From Rehmannia glutinosa (lineage: Eukaryota; Streptophyta; Magnoliopsida; Lamiales; Orobanchaceae), in contig CM071932.1 of the NCBI GenBank assembly GCA_016081115.2, forward strand, positions 57,114,659 through 57,178,658: 64,000 nt of DNA, given 5' to 3'. This document shows, piece by piece, positions 45,401-58,700 of this stretch; the first letter of the stretch is position 1, and each line of letters starts with the position of its first letter. The position numbers and the translations under genes were made by a program. The notes below the pieces were generated by a model, which had not been told where the DNA came from, made no database searches, and worked only from the letters and a program-made list of their open reading frames with translations.

Positions 45401-48400
45401 TCCACACTGGAGCTAGCAAGACTCGGATTTGTCGTAATCATGAATACACCTCAAGTACTACGACCCACATCCCTTGGACAAACTCCGTCGCTCAGTTGCG
45501 GGATTAGGACGATGGGGCCGGAAGAGTGGAATAGCAGCCGAGCTGCCCGGTTCCTCCCCGACGTATCCATTCCGACTGTAAGCTCGACACACCAAGTTGA
45601 CTCAGTCAGGAAAGTAAAAACAAGTTCAGGTAGTCAACCAGGCAGTCGAGTATTATTGATTTAGGGAAGCAGTTCAAGAAAATTTTCGAAAATCGCGAGT
45701 GGCAATTATGGCGTTGGTGGAGCTATTTGGATGAAGACGATTATTGGAAGGATAAGCAATCTTTGATATCTTGAAATATTAGGTGGAACATAAGTCCCGT
45801 TATAGATTCAAAATCGCAAGACGAGGAAGTCGCTCCGCGATCGGGTATTAATCGGTCAAGACGATCCGATAAGTCAAGGGGTTTTTGAGAAAATAAAATA
45901 TTTTAATTAAATATCAAAGTCAGAAGGTCCAGGGCTGTTTCTTGAAAAGGAAATAATTTGAGTTAGGTCCTTGATAAAAGAAAAATTTGCAATTAGGCCC
46001 ATTTTGTAAAATCCAATACTTTTGGGGTTAAAAATTAAATAAATAAATATGCCGACCTTGAAAAATTATGAGGTCAGTTCCTAAATTCTCTAACATTTTT
46101 AGAGATTCAGGTTTTTAAAGTTTTGAGGTCGAGTTTTTATAAAATTCTCACATTGGCCCCAAATTTGTTAAAATTGTCATTTCGCCCTAAGTTTAAAATA
46201 ATTGAAACTCACAAACCGGAAGGGATTTTAATGTGATTCAAGTTGAAAAATATCACTAAGGTTAGTAGTATATTAGGACAAAAACAGTTTTTAAAATAAA
46301 TAAGTGTAGGTCCTTTAACTTTTGAAAATCTCATTTTTGTCCCATTTTGAAATAATTGTCTTTAAGGCTTTTAGGGGTCCAATTGTTATGAAATTTGAAC
46401 CTTGGGTCTAAAATATAATTAAGTTATAGTTACATTAGTAATTCCAGGTACATGGGCTGTATAAGTCCTGGTAATTTCATTTGGGTCCTCAAGTTTAATC
46501 TTTTACAATTTAGTCCCTCAATTTTAGTAAAATTACTTTTCAAGCTCTAAACACTTGGATTTTTGGAATACACTTAAAATATGTCATTTCCAGTCCCTTA
46601 AGAGTGAAAATTTTAAATTTTAAAATTAAGGTCTGGTACAGTTTCAAAAATTACAAAGTAGCCCTTAAACTTCTCAAATTTTACAATCTAGTCCTTGGGC
46701 TTTTAAAGGTTGATTTTATTTATCTTAAAACTCTTAAAACTTTATTAAAATGTCCAAAAGTCATTTTGGAACCTGAGTACAGTCCCAAAATTCGAAATTT
46801 GCAGAGGGGTCCCTTAAATTTTATTTTCTTGCAATTTAGTCCACCAACTTTCCATTTTTGCATTTTAAGTCCAAAAATTGAAATTTAATCAATTATGCTC
46901 GACTTGTCCAGGTTATAAGTCATCCAAAATATGGATTTCAAATTTCATACACATGCATGTCCAATTCATACAAGAATTCATCAAATAGAACATTAAATTG
47001 TACATGCATGCACCTAAATTTCAATAATTAGCATTTTTGAGCAACACTTGAGAAATTTCACAACTTGATACATAAAATTAACATGCAATACATAAAATAT
47101 ACATATCTCAAGTACTCATGATCAAAACACTACATGCATTTAACAAAAGCACCTAGAAGTTGAAAGGATTTTTCCACCCACCTTAAATTTGGAAAATTGT
47201 GAAATAAAAAGGATAATTTCACAACTTGGTTTGAGATCACTTAGGTCAGCTCCTAAGTCAAGAAATATCAAAAATTTAGAGTTAGGAAAAATGAGTGAAA
47301 AATTAAGAAGAAAATGAAGAAGATTAGAAAATTGGAAATACTACACTTTACCTTGTGTAGTAGGTGATTTGAAACTAGTTGAAGCTTTAAGTTTGGGATT
47401 TTTGGTTCAACTCCAAAATCACTTAAGGTCAGCCCCTATTTCTCAAAAATGAAAAAGGGGTGTTAAAATTTGAAGAAAATAGGGAGAAGAAGAAAGAAGG
47501 GCTCTAGTATCCAAATCTTACCTTATAGTCCAATTTCTCTAAAAAAATTCTTCAAGTCTTCTAAATTCACTACCATGCATGCATGTCTTCAAGTAGTCTT
47601 CTAAGTACCTCAAAATCAAAGTTTCAACTTAAATTAAGAAGAGTAAGGTGATGAGTAGTAAGATATCAAGTTGAATTGAGGAATGAAATTTCTTACCTAT
47701 GAGATAGGGGGTTCGAATTTTTTGGAATTAAGTAGGAAGAATGTTTGATTTTGTTTAAATGTTTGAAGGAAGAATGAGTGTTTGATGATAGGAAGAAGGT
47801 GTTCTTGAAGGTATGAAGGTATGCTTGAAGATGTGAAGGACTTGTAAGACAGGTAGGATTGCATACGAAATGTAACGTCAATCCTATGCAAGACAATTAA
47901 TGGTTGCGTACGGATTTGTAGCGCCAACCAATGCAATACAAGTAGCGGTTGCGTACGGATTTGTAGCGCCAACCAAACGGGTCCGATTAACTCCGGAATC
48001 GTGTGGATCGGATATCGATTTCTTCGTTCTTCCTTGTAACTCCCGAGCAAGATGGTCCAAGACTGTCACCTTATCGCTCCATAGGTAAAGACAAATCCAC
48101 ACTGGAGCTAGCAAGACTCGATTTGTCGTAATCATGAATATACCTCAAGTACTACGACCCACATCCTCGACAAACTCCGTCGCTCGATTTGCGGGATTAG
48201 GGACGATGGGGCCTAGGAAGAGTGGAATAGCAGCCGAGCTGCCCGGTTCCTCCCCGACGTATCCATTCCGACCGTAAGCTCGACACACCAAGTTGACTCG
48301 ATCAGAAAGTAAAAACAAGTTGGGTAGTCAACCAGGCAATGAGTATTATTGATTTAGGAGTTAGTTCAAGAAAATTTTGAAAATCGCGAGTGGCAATTAT

Positions 48401-50535
48401 GGCGTTGGTGGAGCTATTTGGATGAAGACGATTATTGGAAGGATAAGCAATCTTTGATATCTTGAAATATTAGGTGGAACATAAGTCCCGTTATAGATTC
48501 AAAATCGCAAAGACGGGGAAGTCGCCCGCGATCGGGTATTAATCGGTCAAAGACGATCCGATAAGTCAAGGGGTTTTTGAGAAAATAAAATATTTTAATT
48601 AAATATCAAAGTCAGAAGGTCCAGGGCTGTTTCTTGAAAAGGAAATAATTTGAGTTAGGTCCTTGATAAAAGAAAAATTTGCAATTAGGCCCATTTTGTA
48701 AAATCCAATACTTTTGGGGTTAAAAATTAAATAAATAAATATGCCGACCTTGAAAAATTATGAGGTCAGTTCCTAAATTCTCTAACATTTTTATAGATTC
48801 AGGTTTTTAAAGTTTTGAGGTCGAGTTTTTATAAAATTCTCACATTGGCCCCAAATTTGTTAAAATTGTCATTTCGCGCCCTAAGTTTAAAATAATTGAA
48901 ACTCACAAACCGGAAGGGATTTTAATGTGATTTAAGTTGAAAAATGTCACTAAGGTTAGTAGTATATTGGGACAAAAACAGTTTTTAAAATAAATAAGTT
49001 AGGTCCTTTAACTTTTGAAAATCTCATTTTTGTCCCATTTTGAAATAATTGTCTTTAAGGCTTTTAGGGGTCCAATTGTTATGAAATTTGAACCTTGGGT
49101 CTAAAATATAATTAAGTTATAGTTACATTAGTAATTCCAGGTACATGGGCTGTATAAGTCCTGGTAATTTCATTTGGGTCCTCAAGTTTAATCTTTTACA
49201 ATTTAGTCCCTCAATTTTAGTAAAATTACTTTCCAAGCTCTAAACACTTGGATTTTTGGAATACACTTAAAATGTGTCATTTCCAGTCCCTTAAGAGTGA
49301 AAATTTTAAATTTTAAAATTAAGGTCTGGTACAGTTTCAAAAATTACAAAGTAGCCCTTAAACTTCTCAAATTTTACAATCTAGTCCTTGGGCTTTTAAA
49401 GGTTGATTTTATTTATCTTAAAACTCTTAAAACTTTATTAAAATGTCAAAAGTCATTTTGGAACCTGAGTACAGTCCCAAAATTCGAAATTTGCAGAGGG
49501 GTCCCTTAAATTTTATTTTCTTGCAATTTAGTCCACCAACTTTCCATTTTTGCATTTTAAGTCAAAAATTGAAATTTAATCAATTATGCTCGACTTGTCC
49601 AGGTTATAAGTCATCCAAAATATGGATTTCAAATTTCATACACATGCATGTCCAATTCATACAAGAATTCATCAAATAGAACATTAAATTGTACATGCAT
49701 GCACCTAAATTTCAATAATTAGCATTTTTGAGCAACACTTGAGAAATTTCACAACTTGATACATAAAATTAACATGCAATACATAAAATATACATATCTC
49801 AAGTACTCATGATCAGAACACTACATGCATTTAACAAAAGCACCTAGAAGTTGAAAGGATTTTTCCACCCACCTTAAATTTGGAAAATTGTGAAATAAAA
49901 AGGATAATTTCACAACTTGGTTTGAGATCACTTAGGTCAGCTCCTAAGTCAAGAAATATCAAAAATTTAGAGTTAGGAAAAATGAGTGAAAAATTAAGAA
50001 GAAAATGAAGAAGATTAGAAAATTGGAAATACTACACTTTACCTTGTGTAGTAGGTGATTTGAAACTAGTTGAAGCTTTAAGTTTGGGATTTTTGGTTCA
50101 ACTCCAAAATCACTTAGGTCAGCCCCTATTTCTCAAAAATGAAAAAGGGGTGTTAAAATTTGAAGAAAATAGGGAGAAGAAGAAAGAAGGGCTCTAGTAT
50201 CCAAATCTTACCTTATAGTCCAATTTCTCTAAAAAAATTCTTCAAGTCTTCTAAATTCACTACCATGCATGCATGTCTTCAAGTAGTCTTCTAAGTACCT
50301 CAAAATCAAAGTTTCAACTTAAATTAAGAAGAAGTAAGGTGATGAGTAGTAAGATATCAAGTTGAATTGAGGAATGAAATTTCTTACCTATGAGATAGGG
50401 GGTTCGAATTTTTTGGAATTAAGTAGGAAGAATGTTTGTTTTTGTTTAAATGTTTGAAGGAAGAATGAGTGTTTGATGATAGGAAGAAGGTGTTCTTGAA
50501 GGTATGAAGGTATGCTTGAAGATGTGAAGGACTTG
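42457..50535. repeat. Tandem triplication of a 2.69-kb LTR segment
   Basis: The copies are 42457-45148, 45149-47845 and 47846-50535 (2692, 2697 and 2690 bp). Each starts aagacaggtaggattg and ends gaaggacttgt. The two internal junctions are identical (gaaggacttgtaagacaggt), so a single junction was formed once and then multiplied. The copies are almost identical, with differences clustered in the GC-richer part near 42600-43150, 45300-45850 and 48000-48550 at CG and CAG-type sites. The end point lies in the minisatellite of the LTR. Confidence 0.92.
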
Positions 50536-50695
50536 TGTTTGAATATATGAAGATGTGAAGAAATGGTACTTGAAGATTTGAAGATATGAAGAACTTGATG
50601 TTTGAAGATTTGAAGATATGAAGGGTTGGTGTTTGAAGATTTGAAGATATGAAGGGTTGGTGTTTGAAGATTTGAAGATGTGAATGATTTTTAGA
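50480..50695. repeat. LTR minisatellite built on tttgaagatatgaag
   Basis: About seven loosely repeated units of 25-33 bases (tgtttgaagatttgaagatatgaagggttgg is the most regular period). Equivalent arrays occur at 37480-37656 and 58990-59180, with different unit numbers, and in truncated form at the ends of the triplicated copies (45100-45148, 47790-47845). Confidence 0.8.
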
Positions 50696-51509
50696 GAGAG
50701 ATTAGAGAGAAGGAGGAGAATTTGCTTGAGAGATGAAGGTGTTGGGTGAAAAATGAAATTTTTTGTTAAATTTTGGCCTAATGGCCGTCCAAATGGGGAA
50801 GAGAGAGAGAGATTTTTTTGTTTAATTTGTGTCTTGAATTTTTGCTTCTTGCATCGGAGACAAAATGCAAATCAAAGTATGGGCCTGAATGGTGTTGGGG
50901 AATATTTGAGAAGAATGTTGGTTAAGTGGAAGAATGTTGGGAAAAATAGTAATAAAGAATTGGTGTATGAGATGATGTGTATAATGTTAGAATTAATGGT
51001 GTAATTATACACAAGATGGCTAATATAAGGTGTAAGTGTACAAGAGTTGGATGATATTTCTACTCCAAAAAACATCACTATTGCCGTCCACTATAGGGGC
51101 AATTTGGTAATTCCATATATGTTTTTTTGTCCCAAATTTGATGATAATAGATGAATAATATCAATCTCCAAAATAATTAGTGGTTTCCTTGATCACTTAT
51201 AAGTCTCATGATCACTTATACTAAATCAAATTCTTAATTCTATAAGGTAAAAGTCTCTAAAATAAATAGTCTCTTAAAATTCTAAGGTGACTAATAAATA
51301 TAAAAATAGTAATAATGATCAATCAAATGATCATAAATGCGAAATAGAATTAATAATGATCATGACCACAAGTAATAAATAAAAATGAAATTAATTGCAA
51401 AATATATATTATTAATATTTACCCGTCAAAGTGACGCGGTAAAATAGTCGATCAAATACAAAGACGACAAACGGATCAATTACATGCTCGGAAAAATCGG
51501 GGCTTCACA

Positions 51510-51524
51510 TCCTCCCCTCCTTAA
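51510..51524 (-). other. Polypurine tract of chromovirus B
   Basis: On the minus strand TTAAGGAGGGGAGGA directly precedes the 3' LTR, identical to the tract at 32770. Confidence 0.8.
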
Positions 51525-51544
51525 AAGAATTTGGTCCCCAAATT

Positions 51545-52790
51545 TTCTACTTCTGGATATTGATTCCTCATGTCTTGTTCCATCTCCCACGTTGCGTCTT
51601 CGTCTCGGTTGTGGTTCTGCCACACTACTTTAACCATCAGAATCTCCCTTTTACACAACTAACGTATCTGCTGATCAATGATCCAGTGTAGGACAAATTT
51701 TCCATTAGAGGAGGAGTATCATGAGTGATGATATGTTCCGGATCTGGTTGATACTTCTTCAATCTCGATACGTGGAATACATCGTGCATTCCCGCATATG
51801 GCGCTGGTAACTCGAGTCGGTAGGCTAACTTTCCGATTCTCTGTAAAATCTTGTATGGTCCAACATATCTCGGACTCAACTTGCCTCCTTTCTTCGGATT
51901 GATCAATCCTTTCCGTGGTGAGAGTCTGAGAAATACTTCATCTCCGACTTCAAATTCCAAATCCTTTCTTCTCTTGTCCGCGTAGCTCTTTTGGCGGCTC
52001 TGAGCTGTGCGAATCCTCTCCTTGATCAGCTTGACCTTCTCCATAGCCTCCGAACCGAGTCGACCTTTGGAATCGAGGGCGACTTTCGTTTCTCTTTCGG
52101 AGTCCATTGGTCATCAATCTCCCAGTGTAGTGGGGATCTACATTTTCGCCCATATAATGCCTCGTAGGATGCCATCCCAATCGTGGCTTGATAGCTGTTA
52201 TTGTAGGTGAACTCGGCTAATGGTAAGTGCGAATCCCAACTTCCTTGGAAATCCAATGTGCATGCTCGCAACATATCTTCCAGGGTTTGAATCGTTCGCT
52301 CAGACTGTCCATCGAGTTTATGGATGTTCGACATGTCTTGAAACTTAGCGAGGTACCCATTCCTCGTGCAAGCACTTCCAAAAACTGGAGACAAACCTCG
52401 GGTCTCTGTCCCGATACTATGTCAACAGGTACTCCATGCAGTCGAATGATCTCTCGGATATAAATCTGCGCAAGTTTCTGCAAGCTATCAGTTTTCTTAA
52501 TGGGTAAGAAGTGTGCAGATTTCGTGAGTCGGTCTACAACTACCCAAATAGCATCATGGCCTCCTCTGGTCTTTGGTAGATCCGTCACGAAATCCATCGT
52601 TATGTGTTCCCATTTCCACTCGGGAATTCTCAATGGTTCTAGTAAACCAGATGGTCGTTGGAGTTCTGCTTTTACTCGTTGACAAGTCAAACATCTCGCA
52701 ACGAACTCCGCTACCTGGTTCTTCATGTTTACCCACCAATAACTCCGTTTCAAATCCTTATACATCTTGTTTCCTCCAGGATGTATAGTG
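51545..52790 (-). pseudogene. Integrase (chromovirus B)
   Basis: It has the same layout as the integrase at 32809-34060. From 52765 it shows MYKDLKRSYWWVNMKNQVAE, CLTCQRVKAELQRPSGLLEP, ITMDFVTDLPKTRGG with the first catalytic D, and IVSG, where the second D is expected. There the sequence reads tatcgggacag against tatccgacag in element A, a CG-context change that destroys the frame and the apparent catalytic residue. Then come DGQSERTIQTLEDML (E), GRKCRSPLHWEIDD and SPRYVGPYKILQRIGKLAYR. The tail is truncated by a stop near 51637, before most of the chromodomain-like segment. Confidence 0.84.
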
Positions 52791-54528
52791 TATTTCGAAC
52801 GGTGTGCCTCTGTGAGGATTTTATTCCTAATCTGCTCGTCACTCGATACACAAACTCGATTCCAAAATCTGATAACCCCATCTTAATGTACCGAGAATTC
52901 TGATCTCTGTCCTTTAAGTATCTTCTCCTTCAGTTTTTGAATATGCGCATCTCTCCCTTGTGCTTCCTTGATCTCATTTAGCAGATCGGGTTTAACTAAA
53001 ATGTTAGCACATGAAATCTGAGTATTGGTTCTCGTCAGATTCCAATTGCTCAGCTCTTCTAATGATTCCTACTCTCGAATCATAAGTCTGGCTAAGCTCA
53101 CCTTTTTTCTCAAAGCGTCAGCTACTACGTTAGCTTTCCCGGGATGGTATTGAATATCAAAGTGATAGTCCTCAATCAATTCCATCCATCTTCGTTGCCT
53201 CAGGTTGAGATCTTTCTGGGAGAATAGATACTTCAAGCTCTTACGATCTGTGAAAACTGTGAATGTTGCTCCGTAGAGATAGTGTCTCCATTTCTTTAAC
53301 GCGAACACTATTGTTGCCAATTCCAAGTCATGCGTTGGATAATTGGCTTCATACGGCTTGAGCTTTCGTGATGCATAAGCGATGACCTTTCCTTCCTGCA
53401 TGAGCACTGCTCCTAGTCCTTCCTTTGATGCATCACTGTAGACGACAAAGTTTTTTGTTCCCTTTGGAAGGGCTAAGACTGGAGCTATAGTAAGTCGTTT
53501 CTTCAGCTCTTGGAAACTAGCTTCGCACTTGTCATTCCACTCAAACTTGACTTGCTTCTGGGTTAGTCGATTGAGCGGTTCGGCTATCTTGGAGAAGTCC
53601 TGGATAAATCTTTGATAATAACTAGCTAGTCCTAGGAAACTCCTGATCTCTGTTGCAGACTCGGGTTATTTCCATTCAACCACTGTTTGTACCTTCGAAT
53701 GATCCACGGCAATCCCGGTGCCGGATACTATGTGTCCCAAGAACGCGACTTCACTCAGCCAAAATTCTCACTTGCTGAATTTGGCATACAGCTTAAAGTA
53801 TGCGAGTATGTCATCAATGAATATCACTACGAATTGATCCAAATAACGTTGAAAGACTCGATGCATCAGGTCCATAAATGATGCTGGTGCATTCGTCAGA
53901 CCAAAAGGCATTACTACAAACTCGTAGTGTCCATATCGAGTTTGAAATGTAGTTTTGGAAATGTCTTCTTCGCGGATCTTCAGTTGGTAATATCCTTGTT
54001 GTAAATCAAACTTCGAGTACACCATCGCTCCTTGAAGTTGATCAAACAGTTCGTATATCCTCGGGAGCGGATATTTGTTCTTGATGGTCACACTATTAAG
54101 ACCACGATAATCTATACATAGTCTTAATGTGCCATCTTTCTTTTTGACAAACAGTACAGGTGCTCCCCACGGAGACGTACTCGGTCGGATAAATCCCACA
54201 TCCATCATCTTCTGTAATTGCGTCTTCAACTCTTGCAATTCAAGAGGAGCCATTCTATACGGTGTTCTAACAATCGGGGCGGTTCCCGGTAATACCTCGA
54301 TGGTGAACTCGACTTCCCTATCTGGAGGGACAATGGTGAGTTCTTGTGGAAATACATCCGTGTATTCTGATACTATAGGCACTTGGTTAATTTGTGTCTC
54401 AACCTTGGGTTTGTTAATTATTCTGATACTATAGGCACTTGGTTAATTTGTGTCTCAACCTTGGGTTTGTTAATTACAAATGCCAAGTACCCTTGTGCCC
54501 CTCTAGCGATTGCCTTTCTTGCTTTCAT
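52791..54528 (-). pseudogene. Reverse transcriptase and RNase H (chromovirus B)
   Basis: RT is open at 54382-53768, with DVGFIRPSTSPWGAPVLFVK, DLQQGYYQLKI and the catalytic FIDDILAY (about 53825-53800). Immediately after that, about 70 bp present in element A are deleted, joining ILAYF to KLYAKFSK. The thumb and connection region follow in broken frames. RNase H lies at 53407-53069, with MLMQEGKVIAYASRKLKPYE, FTVFTDRKSLKYLFSQ and NVVADALRKK. Upstream, the protease itself is absent: similarity to element A stops at about 54528 in the linker. A 56-bp tandem duplication disrupts the linker. Confidence 0.85.
54365..54476. repeat. Perfect 56-bp tandem duplication
   Basis: Positions 54365-54420 and 54421-54476 are identical, starting ttctgatactataggcactt. 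Fifty-six is not a multiple of three, so the duplication shifts the pol frame. It is absent from the matching region of element A (about 35690-35745). Confidence 0.95.
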
Positions 54529-54709
54529 GGTGGAGATGATAACCAAGACGTAGAGTCAACAGTAAGGGAAAGACATATCCATTAATGTAAAATTTGGAGT
54601 ACACCAAATGAAGTTCGTACAACAACAGTACAAGAAATCGGGAAATACAATGAAACACGAATAAACATCCAGTACAATCATCAAGTACAATCCGGGGAAT
54701 AAAATCTAT

Positions 54710-55419
54710 CTACTCAGTGACTACGCCGTCGTTCTCACTGCCATCCACGTCAATGACCTGGACCTGGTTATGCTCGGGAAATGCCTCGACGTCCGACCAA
54801 TCGACGAGCTCAAGCCATGCATCGAGTGCTTGAGTATCACCAAGAGGGGCGGCCTCAAATGCCTCGGGCTATCCTGATTCCGCGTGATCCTCCTCGGGAT
54901 CCTCTTCGTTATTCGCTTCAGGGTCGACCTCTGGTTCCTTCTCGGGTGGTGGCGGTGCTAGTGCGTTGGCTGCCAAAGTAGTCTCCAAAGCAGTATCCCG
55001 CTGAGACAAGGCCTGTTTGAGGTCCTCGATCACCGTCATCTATTTGATGATAGTCTCCTCGAGGCGTTCGATGGTGTCCCTCCACATGTACGCATCTATC
55101 TCCCACTTCTGGCGGCCGTCACTTGCTCTCTTCATTTTCTCTCGCACATTATCCAAGTGCTCCTGGATAATCTGTATATGATCCTCCCGCGCCCGTATGG
55201 TGTTGTCGCGGTCCTTAATGATGATGGTCAACTCGTTCTTTTCGTCTTGGCTCCTTGCCAAGCGCTGTGTCAAGTCCTGTTACATACCGGGCGCTCCTCG
55301 GATAGCTCTGAGGTCGCTCGAATACTCTCTCAATGCCAGTGAATCGTAAGTGCCCGGTAGTACTCCCGCTCGGCACGGGCCTGATAAACATCCCACCAAG
55401 AAGGTGGCGCCGGCTCCAT
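54710..55419 (-). pseudogene. Leader ORF of chromovirus B: acidic coiled-coil protein
   Basis: Between the PBS and the pol remnant the minus strand encodes a roughly 235-residue protein from ATG 55419 (MEPAPPSWWDVYQARAERE). It has a frameshift near 55330, stops at about 55280, 55040 and 54870, and a final stop at 54712. The middle (55273-55040) is a clear coiled coil (LARSQDEKNELTIIIKDRDN, EDHIQIIQEHLDNVREKMKR). The C-terminal half is Pro/Glu/Asp-rich (APPPPEKEPEVDPEANNEED) and ends with SENDGVVTE. It is not a recognised gag, protease or chromodomain. GC content is well above that of the flanking LTRs. It may be an additional leader ORF or the N-terminal part of an unusual gag. Confidence 0.6.
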
Positions 55420-55704
55420 CCTGATCAAACAAAACTAAGGCGGATCAGTCAAAGGTAAAGGAAAGATAGGGAGAGAATAAGGAAAGAATGAACAAAGAAG
55501 TCAGTCAAGAATCAACTAAGTCAAGACAAGTATGACTATGGAATCTCCAAACATGTGTTCTAACTTAGTTTCAATTTCAATAATATGGTTCTACGCCAAA
55601 TTAAAATCGATTTCACACTAATTAGTCAAGTCACGGTACTACCCAACACAGACCGAGGGTCCTATCCTGGGTCAGCTCGGTGTAAGTTTCCATCTTACTA
55701 GCCG

Positions 55705-55717
55705 AGCTCTAATACCA
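55705..55717 (-). other. Primer-binding site of chromovirus B
   Basis: On the minus strand TGGTATTAGAGCT lies 7 bases inside the 5' LTR end, close to the initiator-methionine tRNA complement TGGTATCAGAGCT (one C to T change). It fixes the orientation of the element and the inner limit of LTR C. Confidence 0.8.
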
Positions 55718-55724
55718 CTCTAAC

Positions 55725-58700
55725 TGTCACGCCCCAAACGGGACGCGACGACGACCCACAACTTAAATACAAATAAACCAAACAGTCTAGACGAATATCA
55801 ACAAAATCCCAATGAAACAGAGTTAAATAGCAGCGGAAATAAAATAACATAAGTACAAATTACAACTTACAGTCCCACAAATATCCTAATTACATCCCCG
55901 AAATCAACTAAAGATAACAACTTAATAGTCAAAGGGTCCTACGCCCTTCAGTTACAGACCGGAATGAAAAGAAAATAAAAGAGTCCAACAGTAAATAAAA
56001 GAAACAAGTCCAGCGACATCAACAATAAAAGATAGTAAGTCCAACAAGCGGAGTACGGGAGCTCAGTCTGTGGTTGGTTCAACATCTTCAACGAAGTCCT
56101 CATCTAAAGGTTAGAAAACAGGTGGGGATGAGACAAAAATCTCAGTGGATGGGGTGATCGTGTGCAAGTGTGGCGATATATAGTTAATGCGAGAAAACTG
56201 TTGTATGAAAACGCGTGAGATATGATGCATGAACTCACACACAGTCCACAAGCGTCGTGATAAAATATTTAAGTAATATACTTATACGGTTTAAGAAAAC
56301 AGTTCGTGGTCACACAAACACTCTGTGATTCAGGAAAGACAGGTAGGATTGCGTACGGAATGTAACGCCAATCCTATGCAAGACAATTAATGGGTGCATA
56401 CGGATTTGTAGTGCCAACCAATGCAATACAAGTAGCAGTTGCGTACGGATTTGTAGCGCCAACCAAACGGGTCCGATTATCTCCGGAATCGTGTGGGCCA
56501 GACAGCGATTCCTTCGTTCTTCTTTGTAACTCCCCGAGCAAGATCGTCCAAGACTGTCACCTTATCGCTCCATAGGCAAAGACAAAATCCACACTGGAGC
56601 TAGCAAGGCTCAGATTTGTCATAATCATGATTATACCTCAAGTACTACGACCCGCTTCCCTTGGAAAAACTCCGTCCCCCAGTTGCGGGATTAGGACGAT
56701 GGGGCCGGAAGAGTGGAATAGCAGCCGAGCTGCCCGGTTCCATCCCCGACGTATCCATTCCGACTGTGAGCTCGACACACCAAGTTGACTCAGGCAGGAA
56801 AGTAAAAACAAGTTCAGGTAGTCAACCAGGTAGTCGAGTATTATTGATTTAGGGAAGCAGTTCAGGAAAATTTTCGAAAATCACGAGTGGCAATTATGGC
56901 GTTGGTGGAGCTATTTGGATGAAGACGATTATCAGAAGGATAAGCAATCTTCGATATCTTGAAAGATTAGGTAGAACATAAGTCCCGTTATAGATTCAAA
57001 ATCGCAAGACGAGGAAGTCGCTCCGCGATCGGGTATTAATCGGTCAAGACGATCCGATAAGTCAAGGGGTTTTTGAGAAAATAAAATATTTTAATTAAAT
57101 ATCAAAGTCAGAAGGGCCATGGCTGTTTCTTGAAAAGGAAATAATTTGAGTTAGGTCCTTGATAAAAGAAAATTTTACAATTAGCCCCATTTTGTAAAAT
57201 CCAATACTTTTGGGGTTAAAAATTGAACAACTAAATATCCCGACCTTGAAAAATTATGAGGTCAGTTCCTAAATTCTCTAAATTGTTCAGAGATTCAGGT
57301 TTTTAAAGTTTTGGGGTCGAGTTTTTATAAAATTCTCACATTGGCCCCAAATTTGTTAAAATTATCATTTCGCGCCCTAAGTTTAAAATAATTAGAACTC
57401 ACAAACCGGAAGGGCTTTTAATGTGATTCCAGTTGGAAAGTGTTACTAAGGTTAGTAGTATATTGGGAGAAAATCAGTTTTTAAAAGAAATAAGTGTAGG
57501 TCCTTTAACCTTTGAAAATCTCATTTTTGTCCCGTTTTGAAATAATTGCCTTTAAGGCTTTTAGGGGTCCAATTGTTATGAAATTTGAACCTTGGGTCCA
57601 AAATATAATTATGTTATAGTTAAATTAGTAATTCCAGGTACATGGGCTGCATAAGTCCTGGAAATTTCATTTGGGTCCTCAAGTTTAATATTTTACACTT
57701 TAGTCCCTCAATTTTAGTAAAACTACTTTCCAAGCTCTAAACACTGGGATTTTTGGAATACATTTAAAATATGTCATTTCCAGTACCTTAAGAGTAAAAA
57801 TTTCAAATTTTAAATTTAAGGTCTGGTGCAGTTTCAAAATTTGCAAAGTAGCCCTAAAACTTTCAAAATTTTACAATCTAGTCCTTGGGCTTTTAAAGGT
57901 TGATTTTATTTATCTTAAAACTCTTAAAACTTTATTAAAATGTCCAAAAGTCATTTTTGAACCTGAGTACAGTCCCAAAAATCGAAATTTGCAGAGGGGT
58001 CCTTTAACTTTCATTTTCTTGCAATTTAGTCCACCAATTTTCCATTTTTGCATTTTAAGTCCAAAATTGAAATTTAATCAATTATGCTCGACTTGTCCAG
58101 GTTATAAGTCATCCAAAACATGTATTTCAAAGATCATACACATGCATGTCCAATTCATACAAAAATTCATCAAATAGAACATTAAATTGTACATGCATGT
58201 ACCTAAAATCCAATAAATAGCAATTTTGAGCAACTCTTGAGAATTTTCATGATTTGATACATAAAATTGACATGCAATACATAGATTATATATCTCAAGG
58301 GCTCATGATCAAAATTCTACATGCATTTTAATAAAAACACCTAGAAGTTGGAAAGTATTTTTCCACCCACCTTAAAATGGAAAGTTGTGAAATAAAAAGG
58401 GAAAATTTCACAACTTTGGATGAGGTCACTTAGGTCAGCCCCTAAGTCAAGAAATATCAAAAATTTGGAGTTACAAAAATGAGAGAAAAATTAAAGAGAA
58501 AAAGAAGGAGATAAGAGAATTAGAAAGACTACACTTTACCTTGTGTAGTAGGTGATTGGAGACTAGTTGAAGCTTCAAATTTGGAAATTTTGGTTCAACT
58601 CCAAAATCACCTAAGGTCAGCCCCTATTTCTCAAAAATGAAAAATGGGTGTTAAAATTTGAAAAAAATAGGAAGAAGAAGAAAGAAGGGCTCTAGTGTCC

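Larger units (their letters stand above)
41849..51509 (-). repeat. 3' LTR (B) of chromovirus B, 9.66 kb
   Basis: It starts tgtcacgccccaaacgggat and ends ggggcttcaca. Positions 42457-50535 are three tandem copies of one segment; without the two extra copies it would be about 4.27 kb, close to LTR C. The outer parts (41849-42456, 50536-51509) are present once and colinear with LTR C. Confidence 0.88.
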
